The translations under genes and the position numbers were made by a program. Shown piece by piece: positions 36,201 through 46,382 of a stretch of 64,000 nt of DNA (positions are counted from its first letter, which is position 1; each line of letters starts with the position of its first letter). This DNA comes from Heliocidaris tuberculata (lineage: Eukaryota > Echinodermata > Echinoidea > Camarodonta > Echinometridae), in NCBI GenBank assembly GCA_025618425.1, contig CM046832.1, positions 70,849,707-70,913,706 of the forward strand, given 5' to 3'. The notes beneath the pieces were generated by a model, which saw only the letters and a list, made by a program, of their open reading frames with translations, had not been told where the DNA came from and did no database searches.

Positions 36201-39200
36201 CCATACAATCACATCATCCATCATTGTGTTGACTCCCGGAATGTGTGCAAACATCTGGTGCACTATCTTGTGATAGACTTCCGGAGCACTACAAATACCA
36301 AAAGGTAGTCTCAAGAACTTGTACCTTCCGTATGGAGTGATAAACGTACAAAGTTTGGAGCTTTCATCATCTAGTTGGATCTGCCAAAAACCACTAGATG
36401 CATCTAACTTGCTGAAGTACTTGGCTCCTGCAAAGTGTGCAGTTATTTCAGCTCTAGATGGCAATTGATAGTGTTCTCTTTTGACTGCTCGGTTCAGGTC
36501 TCTTGGATCTAAACAGATTCTGAGCTGACCATTCTTTTTCATCACCACCACGAGAGAAGAAACCCAATCAGTTGGTTCATCTACTGGTGTGATCACGTCC
36601 ATTCGTTCCATCTTATCTAACTCGGCTTTGAGTTTACTTTGAAGTGGAAATGGAACTTTGCGACATGCATGTTGAACAGGTTGTGCATTCTCTTTCAATG
36701 TGATGTGGTGTTTACCTGGAAGACATCCTAGACCTACAAACACATCTTGATAGTCTTGCACTACACTTTTGCCTGTTCCCTGTTCAGTTTGTTTTTCAAC
36801 ATGATACACTCGTTTCACCAGACACAAGTCTTCACTTGTCCGTAATCCTAACAAAGGCTGACGATTTCCAGGAATGACTAGACACGGCACACTGTGTTTG
36901 ATTCCTTTGTACTCAACTTGTACAAAACAACGACCTTTGACTGGGATAGCTGTTTCATAGTAGCCTGTCAACATCACTTTGGCTTTTTGCAGCTTTGGTT
37001 TTGGTTTCAATTTGTGAAAGACTGTCTCAGGAAGAAGATTTGCCTGGGCACCAGTATCAATCTTGAATTCAACTGGTTGGTCATTGACTAGAAGATTGAC
37101 TTTCCATTCTTCCGTGGATTCTTTCGATTCGACAGAGCAAATCATGAAACCTTCTGAATCTACCTCCAAGTGCTGCAGTTCATTGACCTTGGCTACTGGG
37201 GTTCTACAACATTTAGCAAAATGGTTTTGCTTACCGCATTTCTTGCATGTTTTACCTTGTGCGGGACATGTGTCTTTGCTATGTCGATTTCCGCACCTAC
37301 TACATGCTTGACTGTTAGTACGACCTTGAGGTTTCGACTGTTTATACTTTGAACCAGATTTCTTCTTAGTCTTGCTGAAAGAATCTACCGGAATTGAGGC
37401 GTTTTCCCCTGCGGAACTCAACGCTTGTGCCTGCGTTCGAGTTTGTTCAGCCGCACGACATACTTGCAACGTTTTATCCAATGTGAGATCATCTTGCCTC
37501 AACAAACGTTCTCTTAGACCATCGTCTAAAATACCACAGATAATTCTGTCCCGGATAAGACTCTCTTTCAACATGGAAAACTCACACGACTGAGCACGAC
37601 TCCGCAATTCTGTTGCGTACTGATCAACACTCTCATTCACTAACTGAGATCTTGTGAAAAATCTATGTCTCTCATACGTCAAATTACGTTTCGGCATGCA
37701 ATATTCCTCATATTTGTCCAACACTTTCTCAAGCTTCATGCTCTCACCCTCAGCAAATACAAACGTATTATATAATTCCAAGGCAGCATCGCCAATGACG
37801 TGTAGAAGCATTGATGTTTGTGACTTTTCGTCTTTTTCAGACATTCCTGAGGCAACATTGTATAGAGTGAATTTCTGTTTGAACCTTTTCCAGTTCTCGG
37901 AAATATTTCCCTTTAAGTCGAGTGGAGGAGGTTGACTGAGATTTGCCATTTTGTTTCTTTTTGTTTCTTAGCCTAGTGTACTGACTCACATGAACAGAGT
38001 AACAATTAGCTTTTTCTTTTTGTATCTTTACAACAATTACTTTAGCTCAATTATTAAACTTTCACTGAGTTATTTTGTATGTTCATGTCCCATATATGTC
38101 ACGCTTACTGCCCGTTATACTGGAAATGGCCCGGCACAGAAGAGCTATGCACTCCAATCCATACAACGACAGAGCTAACTATTATGGACATAACTACATT
38201 CACTGGATACACACTTAGACTCTAAGCCCTCTCATCATCTCTCACATCACAAAAAAGAATTGGATTGAACTGGCCTGATTTCAATGAATCCTCCATAGAG
38301 CTGGGTTGCTTGCTCAGCAAAACACTTGCTGCTGTATCCTGACACCATATTATAACACCATATTATATTCTTATAGAAGACCAGTTAGAGAGCTTGATTG
38401 AACTTATAAGATGGCATAGCTTTATTAAGGTACTGTCAGGCAGACATCTTTGTAGTCAAGTATCCATGTACATGTATCATACAAGTACTCATTGTTTCAT
38501 AACTGACCTGTCATGAGTCATGGGTTACAGGTCATTCTATATTTAGTTATACATGCTAGTCTGTATTTGCAGACTCTGTTAACTAGCTATCACTACGCAT
38601 GCACATGTAGTAATTACAAACTTGCTTATTCAGAGAGGTACCATATAATAAATGTAAGGGAGGGAAAACATAAAGAGATCTTGTTTCCTCTCACATCATG
38701 TTAATTTTTGTATCAAATATTTTAGATTGCTATACTGACTGGAAATATTTAAATTATTCCTTGACAGTATAATCACTGAGTAATTATGATTAGACCAAGA
38801 ACATTTTTTTTCAAGGGAAAAGGAAAAGGAGGATGAAAAAAAGGGATAAGATAAAAAGACAAAGGAAAGATAGAAGAGCAATACTGTGATAAAATGTAAG
38901 GAGAAAAGAAGTAAAAAACAAATGTACCTCGAACTGGTTTGGATTTAACTGCATCAATTTCTCCTTGGAGACACCTCGCTTTCATCTGTGAAATGGAAGA
39001 CAGCTGTTAAAAGAGATAAGGACAATATGCAATATCATTTAAAGAATATTAATACTTTTGACCACCACCAACATAGACAAATTTGGTTAACTAAAAAGAA
39101 ATTTTGTAAAATGTAAAAATAAAACGGGCATATATCTGTCTAGACTCTATAATTAAAACAGCTAACAATTTAGAGATAAAGTTGAGTTCTGGTCATGAGA

Positions 39201-40379
39201 TTGAATTGTGAAAGAAACTGTCTCAAAGCAATTGGGAAAGGTTGATTATATAGTACATAAGAATTGGTGCGTGCTGTAAGGTTTTGGAATCACCAAAATG
39301 ATAGGAAATTGACTCAATCCTGCTGAGATTTACATGCATTGCACACAAAAATGTGCATATGGGACTACACAAATGTTCGGCCCGAACATTTCAGCTGTTT
39401 CTTGTCATATTTTGAATGTGATGGCATTTGAAGAGCAATACTTTTCAGGGGACATATCTACTATGATAATCTTCAAAACTAACATAAAAAGAATGAGAAA
39501 GCTCACAAATTATTTGTTACCTTTCCCAGAACTCAAGTTTCCCTTTAAATTTCACAAATATGGAGCTCCTGTCTAATAAAGAATACTATTGATTAAAATC
39601 AATCACAAATTCCTCCAATCAACAGCAAATTTACAATTTGAATTGTGATCAATTCGGATCAGTTAATCTCAAATCTCAATAATACACAGCTGTATTATTA
39701 CATAGCTGCAGGTAACAACAAATGAAGCAAACAAGGCTATAATAAATGTTCTTCAAATGTAAATTCCAAAGGACAATCATAAGGCTCTTACTTACAGCAT
39801 TTTGTGCATCTCCAACAGGTCCATGCCTGGGCTGTGATATCAAGACCGCTTGGTTCTAAGATAATCAAGAAAGAAAGAAATCTTTGTAGAATTTTATGTA
39901 AAACTTAATAATGTCCAATAATAAAATAAATAACAACTAATTTAAAGTCTTTTAACATTTCATTCACCGAGACTAAAGACAAAGTCCTTCCTTTCTGTTA
40001 AGTTTGTGTATAAACTAACAAACACTATACATGTATATACTACATGTATATCTCCACAATGGTGACAGCTCATTAGCAATAACACAGAGGACCTACATTA
40101 CTGCTATTCCATGCCTTTAGCCCTTTACTACATCTGCAGACAACGAATTCAAGTATTACTAATAAATGGTAGTCATAGGAAAGATGGAACTTGGTTTTTG
40201 AAAGAAATAGATGCTCAAAGATATTTTTCCTTTTTTTATTTTGCTGCACTTTTCCTGAGATTAGAAATGATGAAGAAGTGTACTTTATCGGACCTTACCT
40301 TATTCACTTTCTTCCACGACTCCTCACAATCTTTTTTCAATATCAATTCAGAATCCTGGATGGGATTTTGAGATGCCAT
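27199..40379 (-). CDS. CENPK: CENP-K, inner kinetochore CCAN subunit
   Basis: Eight minus-strand exons: 40299-40379 (start), 39796-39855, 38928-38985, 30592-30721, 29758-29862, 28381-28504, 27842-27883 and 27199-27357 (stop). All have GT-AG borders and matching phases, giving 252 residues (human 269). The N-terminus has ELILKKDCEESWKK. The middle is coiled coil (LPNDPVILEALLKEDLERN, ELEDDLERQKELLSQHQDMN). Then come IGDFVGNHFPLPD and the strongly conserved C-terminus EAFWPPYIELLLR and ASRHPQDASRIRL. Family knowledge: CENP-K joins CENP-H, -I and -M in the constitutive centromere network and helps connect CENP-A chromatin to the outer kinetochore. The 42-base exon and the 29758-29862 border are the least certain, but both fit frame and family. 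An upstream noncoding exon is possible; an acceptor-like TGATCAG lies about 40 bases before the ATG. Confidence 0.92.
30748..31816. mobile_element. Mariner-like nonautonomous element in a CENPK intron
   Basis: Inverted arms of about 150 bases: left CAGTGCATATCGAAAAAAAG...GGTAGCTTC, right the mirrored form ending TTTTGATATGCACTT, each next to TA. Both arms include ATTCTGTCCA(A/T)TGATACCTTA in opposite sense. The centre is unique and noncoding. It begins 26 bases upstream (in transcription) of the CENPK exon at 30592-30721. Confidence 0.75.
32024..32272 (-). repeat. 3' LTR of the gypsy element
   Basis: 249 bp, matching the 5' LTR at all but one position. The polypurine tract abuts its inner edge at 32273-32286. 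Confidence 0.9.
32155..32532. repeat. 191-bp tandem duplication over LTR edge and polypurine tract
   Basis: The segment 32155-32345 (last 118 bases of the LTR, polypurine tract and 73 internal bases) is repeated at 32346-32532 with constant offset 191 and essentially no differences. The element therefore has a second, partial LTR plus polypurine tract inside it. Confidence 0.93.
32622..33782. mobile_element. Nested TIR element with six GTCCCGTCTGTCACG motifs
   Basis: Ends GGGTAATTCCA and TGGAATTACCC (11-bp perfect inverted ends), flanked by TTAT at 32618-32621 and 33783-33786. The motif GTCCCGTCTGTCACG is present six times without a change, all on the plus strand: 32981, 33150, 33363, 33386, 33575 and 33756. 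The rest is AT-rich without a convincing frame. It sits in the noncoding part of the gypsy element between the gag-pol stop and the 3' LTR. Confidence 0.75.
34041..37949 (-). CDS. Gypsy gag-pol polyprotein, intact single frame
   Basis: 1302 residues without stop or frameshift. The order is gag-like N-terminus (1-200), two zinc knuckles (CSRCGNRHSKDTC about 216-228; CKKCGKQNHFAKC about 235-247) and aspartic protease (DTGA about 298-301). Reverse transcriptase follows (FSKLDASSGFWQI about 512-524; active-site box MMDD about 576-579), then RNase H (LSADASKNGIGAVL about 722-735). Integrase has HHCC residues H947, H950, C980 and C983, and the catalytic triad D1011, D1064 (SDNGPQF) and E1100. Family knowledge: this order (RT-RNaseH-IN) defines Ty3/gypsy. 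A Mag/SURL-type lineage is possible but not shown. The polymerase box has Met where Tyr or Phe is commoner. It encodes the machinery to copy and integrate the element. Confidence 0.95.
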   Translation of the reverse strand: MANLSQPPPLDLKGNISENWKRFKQKFTLYNVASGMSEKDEKSQTSMLLHVIGDAALELYNTFVFAEGESMKLEKVLDKYEEYCMPKRNLTYERHRFFTRSQLVNESVDQYATELRSRAQSCEFSMLKESLIRDRIICGILDDGLRERLLRQDDLTLDKTLQVCRAAEQTRTQAQALSSAGENASIPVDSFSKTKKKSGSKYKQSKPQGRTNSQACSRCGNRHSKDTCPAQGKTCKKCGKQNHFAKCCRTPVAKVNELQHLEVDSEGFMICSVESKESTEEWKVNLLVNDQPVEFKIDTGAQANLLPETVFHKLKPKPKLQKAKVMLTGYYETAIPVKGRCFVQVEYKGIKHSVPCLVIPGNRQPLLGLRTSEDLCLVKRVYHVEKQTEQGTGKSVVQDYQDVFVGLGCLPGKHHITLKENAQPVQHACRKVPFPLQSKLKAELDKMERMDVITPVDEPTDWVSSLVVVMKKNGQLRICLDPRDLNRAVKREHYQLPSRAEITAHFAGAKYFSKLDASSGFWQIQLDDESSKLCTFITPYGRYKFLRLPFGICSAPEVYHKIVHQMFAHIPGVNTMMDDVIVWGTTQQEHDDRLREVLSIARKMNLKLNKDKCEFSVKKLTFIGDLISDQGVQPDPKKVSAILNMERPKCRQDVQRFLGMINYQGKFIPDLSNKSAPLRSLLDKKNVWTWDHAQEDAWNQLKQALIQEPVLHFYDCKKPTKLSADASKNGIGAVLLQQHDQNWVPIAYASRSMTDAETRYAQIEKELLAITYACERFHQYIYGQQIEVETDHKPLIPLFVKSLGDCPLRIQRLLIRVQRYDLKVSYTPGKYMYTADTLSRAVDPNAELNAETEEDIRVYVDAIVKSMPVTSNKRNQIVEETKKDDQLQELLGIIRDGWPETKQQCPVRVREYWNIRGELSEADGIIFKGSKIVVPTTMRRFMLNKIHEGHLGIEKCKKRAREVIYWPRINTDIAEMVQSCTSCLMYKPKQQAESLHPHAVPNRPWEKVAVDLFTLNNREYMVIVDYYSQFIEVCTMTSTSSKAVINHMKAVFARHGTPCELMSDNGPQFASQEFQSFAKEWDFHHTTSSPHYPQSNGLAENAVKIVKNLIKKSQHSGQDIHMALQVYRSSPLACGKSPAELLYNRRLRSNLPMLDNLLDNQRIDTRSVRGRKEEHKVKQKERFDKHAQDLSKLKPGDHVILQDMKTNTWSKRGIIKSVQNRNRSYQVETETGEIRRRNRRHLRPVPRQQQAESIPLPTQDDFELDDSAEATKQPASDESATTSSTRTTRSGRVVKPPDRLNL
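38348..38596 (-). repeat. 5' LTR of the gypsy element
   Basis: 249 bp. As the first LTR on the transcribed (minus) strand it should hold the promoter. It ends next to a TGG-starting primer-binding-site-like sequence at about 38332-38347. Confidence 0.9.
39228..39548. repeat. Dispersed repeat family B, copy 1
   Basis: About 320 bases matching 53296-53638 in the same orientation. Shared words include GGTTGATTA, TAGTACATAAGAATTGGTG, AACATTTCAGCT, CTTTTCAGGGGA and AACATAAAAAGAAT-like. No coding frame. It lies in a CENPK intron. Confidence 0.75.
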
Positions 40380-40419
40380 GATTCCAAGATATTGAGTTGT
40401 CAGACATTTGGGTATTGCT

Positions 40420-41014
40420 GATCACAGATAGTTTAACCTGAAGTGAAAAGATGAGGATGAGACCACATTTATTCCTGTGGTACAACATCAACTTATTCTA
40501 ATTTCTAAGTATCAGAGATTTGCCTTGGAATTAAGTGGGAGAAGGAAAATCAGAGAAACTTTCTCATAGAAGTTTCAGAAGAAAAAAAAAATGATGGAGA
40601 ATAAGATATAGAATTCATAGCCTACCTACTGGGCGATTCTGAGCAGAGTGTCCTGTACATTTGACATTTATCCATACCAGTATATATTTTCAACAGTAAA
40701 TTAAAGATCTCTTCATATGACCATAACTAATGGTAGCTATACCAGAAAGAAATATTATTCATTGGTTATGATATGAACAGATTCTGGATACTTCATATGT
40801 GGATGAAATATATGGATAAAAGACATGTGTCATACAGGATACATTGCACTGAATAGCCCTACTGTAGTTCTTCTCATAAATGATGGAAATAACAGAAAGA
40901 AACATTCAGGGGCAGACTGAGTGGTTAGTAAAAGAGGGGTTCTCAGCTGCTGAGGGGTACAGTATTCCAAAATATTCCCCCCCCCCTTGAAAAAAAATTG
41001 GGGCCGTATCCGCA
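40420..41014. other. CENPK 5' flank, nothing recognised
   Basis: AT-rich sequence directly upstream of the CENPK start codon on the minus strand. I see no TATA-type promoter or coding exon that I can support. A first noncoding exon could lie here or beyond the transposons to the right. Confidence 0.4.
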
Positions 41015-41220
41015 CAACTACCCCCTGGACAATTACCCCCCGGACAACTACCCCCAGGACAATTACCCCCAAGACAACTACCCCCCCCCCCCCCCCCGGA
41101 CAACTACCCCCTGGACAATTACCCCCCGGATTCTAAGGTAATCATCATTTTTTATGAGGGGTAATTTTTCCTGGGGGTAATTGTCCTTTGGGGGTAGTTG
41201 TTCGGGGGGTAGTTGCAGAC
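41015..41220. repeat. C/G-rich minisatellite of alternating GACAACTACCCCC and GACAATTACCCCC units
   Basis: Around seven units on one strand (41015-41130) are followed by inverted units (GGGGGTAATTGTCC, GGGGGTAGTTGT) at 41160-41215. The array is partly palindromic. Gly-rich frames over it are artefacts. Confidence 0.85.
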
Positions 41221-41706
41221 CTGCCAACCCTGAAACCCAAGAAATAGGGACAAATGACAAGCCAGAGGCTGAAAATCAGGACATTTCTGAGTTTCCTATA
41301 CAAACAGATTTCTTCTTTTTTCCGACGGGGGTGTGCCGCAGCCGACTCGGTAGGTGGTTGGGCATGTACACAAGCCACGGGGCCATCGATAGAAGATCAA
41401 TGTGAGTGTCTTGCGTCACAGAAAATCGCGGCCCATTGCATTGTGGGATTGACCAGGCTCGTTCGGGATTATGAACCTCATAATTAAAGAATTGGATAAG
41501 CATTGGATAAATGAACAACCCGTGCTGTTCATCTATCTAATGTAGACGGTGCAAAGTCCATTGATTCACATGCCATGCGTGGACTTCACGATCGCAACAA
41601 CTTGCTCGCACTCCCGCGGAATACAGATGCACTGAACTCTACGTAGAGTTCAGTGGATAGAAGCAGTGATGCACAACGCGAAATAACTAAATACGTCCAC
41701 AGGCTC

Positions 41707-43689
41707 TAAGACCCCGTTCTCACTCACTTTGAAAGTGGACTTTTGGAGCGGTCTATCTAAGACCCGTTCCTCAGGAACGGTTCTTAGGTGAGTGTGAACG
41801 GTCAAAGTGGTCCAGAAAGTGGTCTTCTGGACCGCTCCAGAAGACCACCTCGGGGAGGTGGTCTTGAGGAACGGGTCTTATTAAGAGCGGTATGGACCGC
41901 TCTAAACGTGCAATGTGAACAAAAGCGTACTTTGACCGGAAGTGAGCTTGTGTGTTCCGCGGGAAATCACGTGTGATTTTCCTTTTTATAATACATTGCT
42001 GCATGATAGAATGGCGAAAAAAAGAAACAAAAGAAAAGACAGAAAGAGGAAATGAAAAGATTATAAAAACGAAGGAAATCATGAAAAATGTAAATAAGGG
42101 GAAGAGGATAGAATGATAAAAAAACAAAGAAAAACATAAGAAATGTAAAGAAAGAGAAGAGGATAGAATGATAAAAAACATAGAAAAACATAAAAAATGT
42201 AAAGCAAGAGAAGAGGATAGAATGATAAAAAACAAAGAAAAACATAAGAAATTAAAGAAAGAGAAGAGGATAGAATGATATAAAACAAAGAAAAGGATAA
42301 GAAATGTAAATAAAAAGAAGTGGATAGATTGATAAAAACAAAGAAAAACATAAGAAATGTAAAGAAAGAGAAGAGGATAGAATAAAAAACAAAGAAAACA
42401 TAAGAAATTAAAGAAAGAGAAGAGGGTAGAATGATAAAAAACAAAGAAAAACATAAGAAATGTAAAGAAAGAGAAGAGGATAGAATGATAAAAAACAGAA
42501 AAACATTAAAAATGTAAAGAAAGAGAAGAGGATAGAATAAAAAACAAAGAAAACATAAGAAATTAAAGAAAGAGAAGAGGATAGAATGATAAAAAACAAA
42601 GAAAAACATAAGAAATTAAAAAAAGAGAAGAGGATAGAATGATAAAAAAACAAAGAAAAGGATAAGAAATGTTAAGAAAAAGAAGAGGATAGAATGATAA
42701 AAAACAAAGAAAAACATAAGAAATGTAAAAAAAGAGAAGAGGATAGAATGATAAAAAAACATAAGAAATGTAAAGAAAGAGAAGAGGATAGATTGATAAA
42801 AAAACAAAGAAAAAGCATGAGAAATGTAAAGAAAGAGAAGAGGATAGAATTTAAAAAAAACAAACATAAGAAATGTAAATAAAGAGAAAACGATAGAATG
42901 ATGAAAATAAAAGAAAACAAAGTTCATAGAATGATAAATAAAACAAACAAAATATAACAAATGTTAAGAAAGGAATGACGATAGAATGATGAAAACGAAG
43001 AAATATATTATGAAAGATAGAAAGAGAATATAATAGACAGAATGATTAAAAAACAAAGAAAAACACAAGAAATGTAAAGAAAGAGTAGACGATAGAATGA
43101 TGAAAACAAAAGAAAACAAGGAAAGATAGAAAGAGAAATGAAAGGATGATGAAAGATAAATAAAAGACAGAAAGAAGATAAAATGATGAAAAGAAAGAAA
43201 AGACAAAGAGGAAAATGATAGAAAAACATAAGAAATATAAAGAGAGAAAAAGACGATATAGAATGATGAAAACAAAGAAATACATTATGAAAGACAGAAC
43301 GAGAATATGACAGAATGATTAAAAACAAAGAAAAATATAAGAAATGTAAAGAACGAAAAGACGATAGAGTGATGAAAAGAAAGTAAAACATAATGAAAGA
43401 TGGAATGACAAACAAACATACGAAGAGAAAAACAAAAGTGGAAAAAAGAGGCCTTGGAAAGATGTAAAGATAAATGCATCAGGCAAGCAGTATACGGTTT
43501 TAATTCCGCGCGAAAAATTTGACCCCCTGACCTCAGCTGCCATAGCAACAAGACCACTTTGATTCGTGGAGCGGTTTGAGCCAGAAAAACTGCTCGGAAT
43601 GTGAACGCTAACAAACCGTTCCTCAAGACCCGTTCCTCTGGAGCGGTCTAACTAAGACCACTTTCAAAAGTGAGTGAGAACGGGTCTAA
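41707..43689. mobile_element. Long-TIR transposon enclosing a minisatellite
   Basis: Left arm (about 41707-41960) and right arm (about 43500-43689) are inverted relatives. Shared words are ACCCCGTTCTCACTCACTTT versus its mirrored form, plus GAGCGGTCTA, AAGACCCGTTCCTC and GTGAACG. Between them lies a minisatellite of about 1.4 kb and no transposase. The design fits a nonautonomous DNA transposon that captured or amplified a tandem repeat. Confidence 0.75.
42050..43430. repeat. Minisatellite, units of about 55 bp, purine/A-rich
   Basis: Roughly two dozen units of the type AAAGAAAGAGAAGAGGATAG / AATGATAAAAAACAAAGAAA, regular at the left and increasingly degenerate to the right. The long Phe/Ser/Leu-rich minus-strand frames of up to 227 codons across it arise from the repeat and are not genes. 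Confidence 0.93.
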
Positions 43690-44734
43690 GCTAGACTAGT
43701 GCCGACTTCGGGGCAGCTAAGTCATCATTTCTCATGCAAATAACGATTGACTGACTACATGTAACATGTGCAAGGTAAGAAAAACCTCATCCGTCCAGCC
43801 GAAACCTTGTAGATTTACACTTTTTTGGTATTTCGATTGTCCATTTTTCAGGTCGAATATGTCCAGAACCACCTTAGCAAACACCGAGGATGGTTTGCAA
43901 AGTTCACCATGCGTGGGAATGGGTGATTATGAGGCATAGACAGTATTTCTGTGTTTACCCTCTCCTCCATTAGCATGAATGGCATTGGCTGTACAAGTTA
44001 CAACTCTGTGGCCAGTACCAGACAGATTGATAAGCCACAGAGTTCATACAACCAACTGAATACGGATATTGCTGTTAGTTCTGATTTCTCAATCTCTCAC
44101 TAAGCTAAACATTTCAAATGACATTTTTTTCTCTCATTTCATTTTCTCCACCACTATCATTTCTCTCTCTGACTCTGTTCGACTTTGACTTTGACAGCTT
44201 GCATCAAACTGTAATCGGTATTGTTTGTATGTACTCGCATTGCGTTTAATACTAGTGTAGCAATCCAAATAACTGCTGCTACCAGATGTAGGGTGGCTAC
44301 TAAAAGTATTATGGCGTATACTATAGGGTTCACTACACAGGTGTCAGTAAAATAAAATAGATACAGCACTCTCAAGATCTGGGTTACAACTGGCAAAAAA
44401 GCACATGGAACTTGTTCCACTTTATTCTTTCCTTGTTTCTCCACAAAAATTAATATTCATAATCCCATTAACCAATCATAAAAGTTTCAACTAAATAACT
44501 GACCAATCAGAAATAAAAGTTATGAGAGGGGTGAACAAAGATGAACATCAGAGGTGTGTGTATCTAAGTAAGAAAGTGATAACATTATACATGTATAATG
44601 TGTTTAGCAATGACCATGACACACAGTGTGTCTAGCTTAAATACAATGCACAATGAATATATAAACTGCACATACAACAGTGACTGCACATAGTGTATGC
44701 AGGGAACATGACAATGGATGAAATGTATAGTCAG
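43690..44734. other. No confirmed gene; one hydrophobic small frame
   Basis: Intergenic-like sequence. The minus strand at 44157-44444 has a 95-codon frame with two hydrophobic stretches (PIVYAIILLVATLHLVAAVI and neighbours) and a charged tail. I recognise no family, splice signal or codon pattern that would make it a gene. Confidence 0.3.
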
Positions 44735-45190
44735 GGGTCCTAAGCTACGCAGGTCCTAAAGCTACGCACCCCGCAAATACGCGCAATGCGACGCGTTCAA
44801 TGCGCCAAACTTTTGGTGTGAATGAGCAACGCGATTATCATTTATGTTCGCCAAAAAGAATGAGTACTTTTCCTTTATTTTTGGTGATATTATCACTATT
44901 TGCATATCGGGATGAAATTCACGTCAGTCAGCTTAAAAATCAAGATTTGCATTGATTTATTACGTGTGCGTAGCTTTAGGACCCTTTCATTTTTTCAACC
45001 AAATTCAACATGGGTATCGACATCGACTTGAAAATTAATGTTATTGATATTTGTCCGTCGTAATTTGCTTAGGAATTTAATTTAAGAGTACGGTATGTAG
45101 AACCAAGATATATAGAAGAAATTCGAATAAATCATTGTAAAAGTGACTTTTTAGCCACTGGAAACAAAGTGCGTAGCTTTAGGTCCCCCC
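44735..45190. mobile_element. Inverted-repeat element with CCTAAAGCTACGCA ends
   Basis: GTCCTAAAGCTACGCA (about 44752-44767, with a partial copy just before it) is mirrored by TGCGTAGCTTTAGG at 44968-44981 and 45171-45184. The interior is AT-rich with no frame. Confidence 0.65.
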
Positions 45191-45609
45191 ATCATACAAT
45201 GAACAGGTGGTGTGGATGGAGATGGTAAGGAGGGCGACTGGCAGGTGAAAAATGTAATGGACAAGCACGAGATGAGCTAGACCGAAAATTCTGTCTCTCG
45301 TTCGTTAGCTCTTCACTTAGAGACAGAAATGGTCGTATCACTCTGCTGTGCAAACCGACTACTCGCCGACGGGTAGTTGGAAAACTCGTAATAATTTGAT
45401 TTTTTTCTCATATATCTAGATCTAGATTTTATGATTGAATTTGTTAGGCCTGGGCTCTAATAGTTACGGAATCTGTTCATCTTACCAATTTTACTGAATA
45501 ATCTGTTTAATGCTCCTTTTTCAGGTAATTCAGCGTCCAAGGTATTCCCCATTTGAATTGCAGCCGTATTCAAACTGTTATTAGTGTGTAAGTCAATGTG
45601 TATAGTCAA

Positions 45610-45973
45610 GGATTGTAATTCCGAACAGATTGTATTACCGAACGTGTACAGTTAAGCGCCTAAAATGGGTTTTCATACGCGTGGGATTACGCGTATGAAA
45701 ACCACACTATTGAAACAAAGGTTGTGTCTTTTTCCCATAGGTTTCACACGTTCGGAAATACAGTACCTTTTTCAAGGGACCAAAACGCCGCGTCGTTGGG
45801 AAGGGGTTCACTCGAAAGGGAATATCGTATTAAATCTACGTTGTCTTTTTAAAATTCCATCAACTTCTTTTTCTGTAGGACTTTGAGCATTCATTATGTA
45901 AGTTTGACAGATATTCGTTTGATATTTTATTTGCTATCGATGATTTTCTGAAAAGTATTCGGACACTGGATCC
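45610..45973. mobile_element. TIR element family A, copy 2
   Basis: Shares ends and interior with 23174-23631. Begins GGATTGTAATTCCGAAC and ends GTATTCGGACACTGGATCC. It is nested inside the composite element. Confidence 0.7.
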
Positions 45974-46382
45974 ACTAGTGCACTACCACAGTCAAACCGC
46001 AGGTCCCCAAAAAGTGCTCTATTTTATTTCCAGTTTTGCTTGACTGGGTCAGTCTCTGAATACATAATGAGCAGGAATCCCCGGGAACATCTGATTTCCA
46101 AATGATTGAATGGACTGGTTAACATTTACTGATTCTCATGATTTATACATCAAATAAAAGAGGAGGAATTAGAGATTCATGGCATACTCTATTTGTCTAT
46201 GAAAAATGTGACAAAATTGGTGAAAAATAATGTTATTTTATGAGCAAAAAATGGAAATGAAATGAAAAGTAAACCTGTAAAAAACTCACATAGTTTTATT
46301 ATGAGCCAGGCTGAATTTGACATGAGTGTAAAGGGCAATATCTATACTTTACAAATATTGAAATAATATGTATGTACACTTA

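Larger units (their letters stand above)
32024..38596 (-). mobile_element. Full-length Ty3/gypsy LTR retrotransposon, apparently recent
   Basis: Two 249-bp LTRs (32024-32272 and 38348-38596) bracket a gag-pol frame on the minus strand. By eye the LTRs differ at one position only (C at 32219 versus T at 38543). Both outer borders touch GCATGC (32018-32023 and 38597-38602), a likely target duplication. A primer-binding-site-like TGGTGTCAGGATACAG follows the 5' LTR (minus strand) and a polypurine tract (AAAGAAAGGGAGG) precedes the 3' LTR. It lies in the CENPK intron between exons 38928-38985 and 30592-30721, in the same orientation as the gene. It contains a nested TIR element at 32622-33782. 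Confidence 0.92.

Noticed and set aside
41771..43626. Several long minus-strand frames (up to 227 codons) rich in Phe, Ser and Leu that look like membrane proteins
   Set aside because: They are translations of the 55-bp A-rich minisatellite; unit length and composition keep frames open by chance, with no conserved family pattern.
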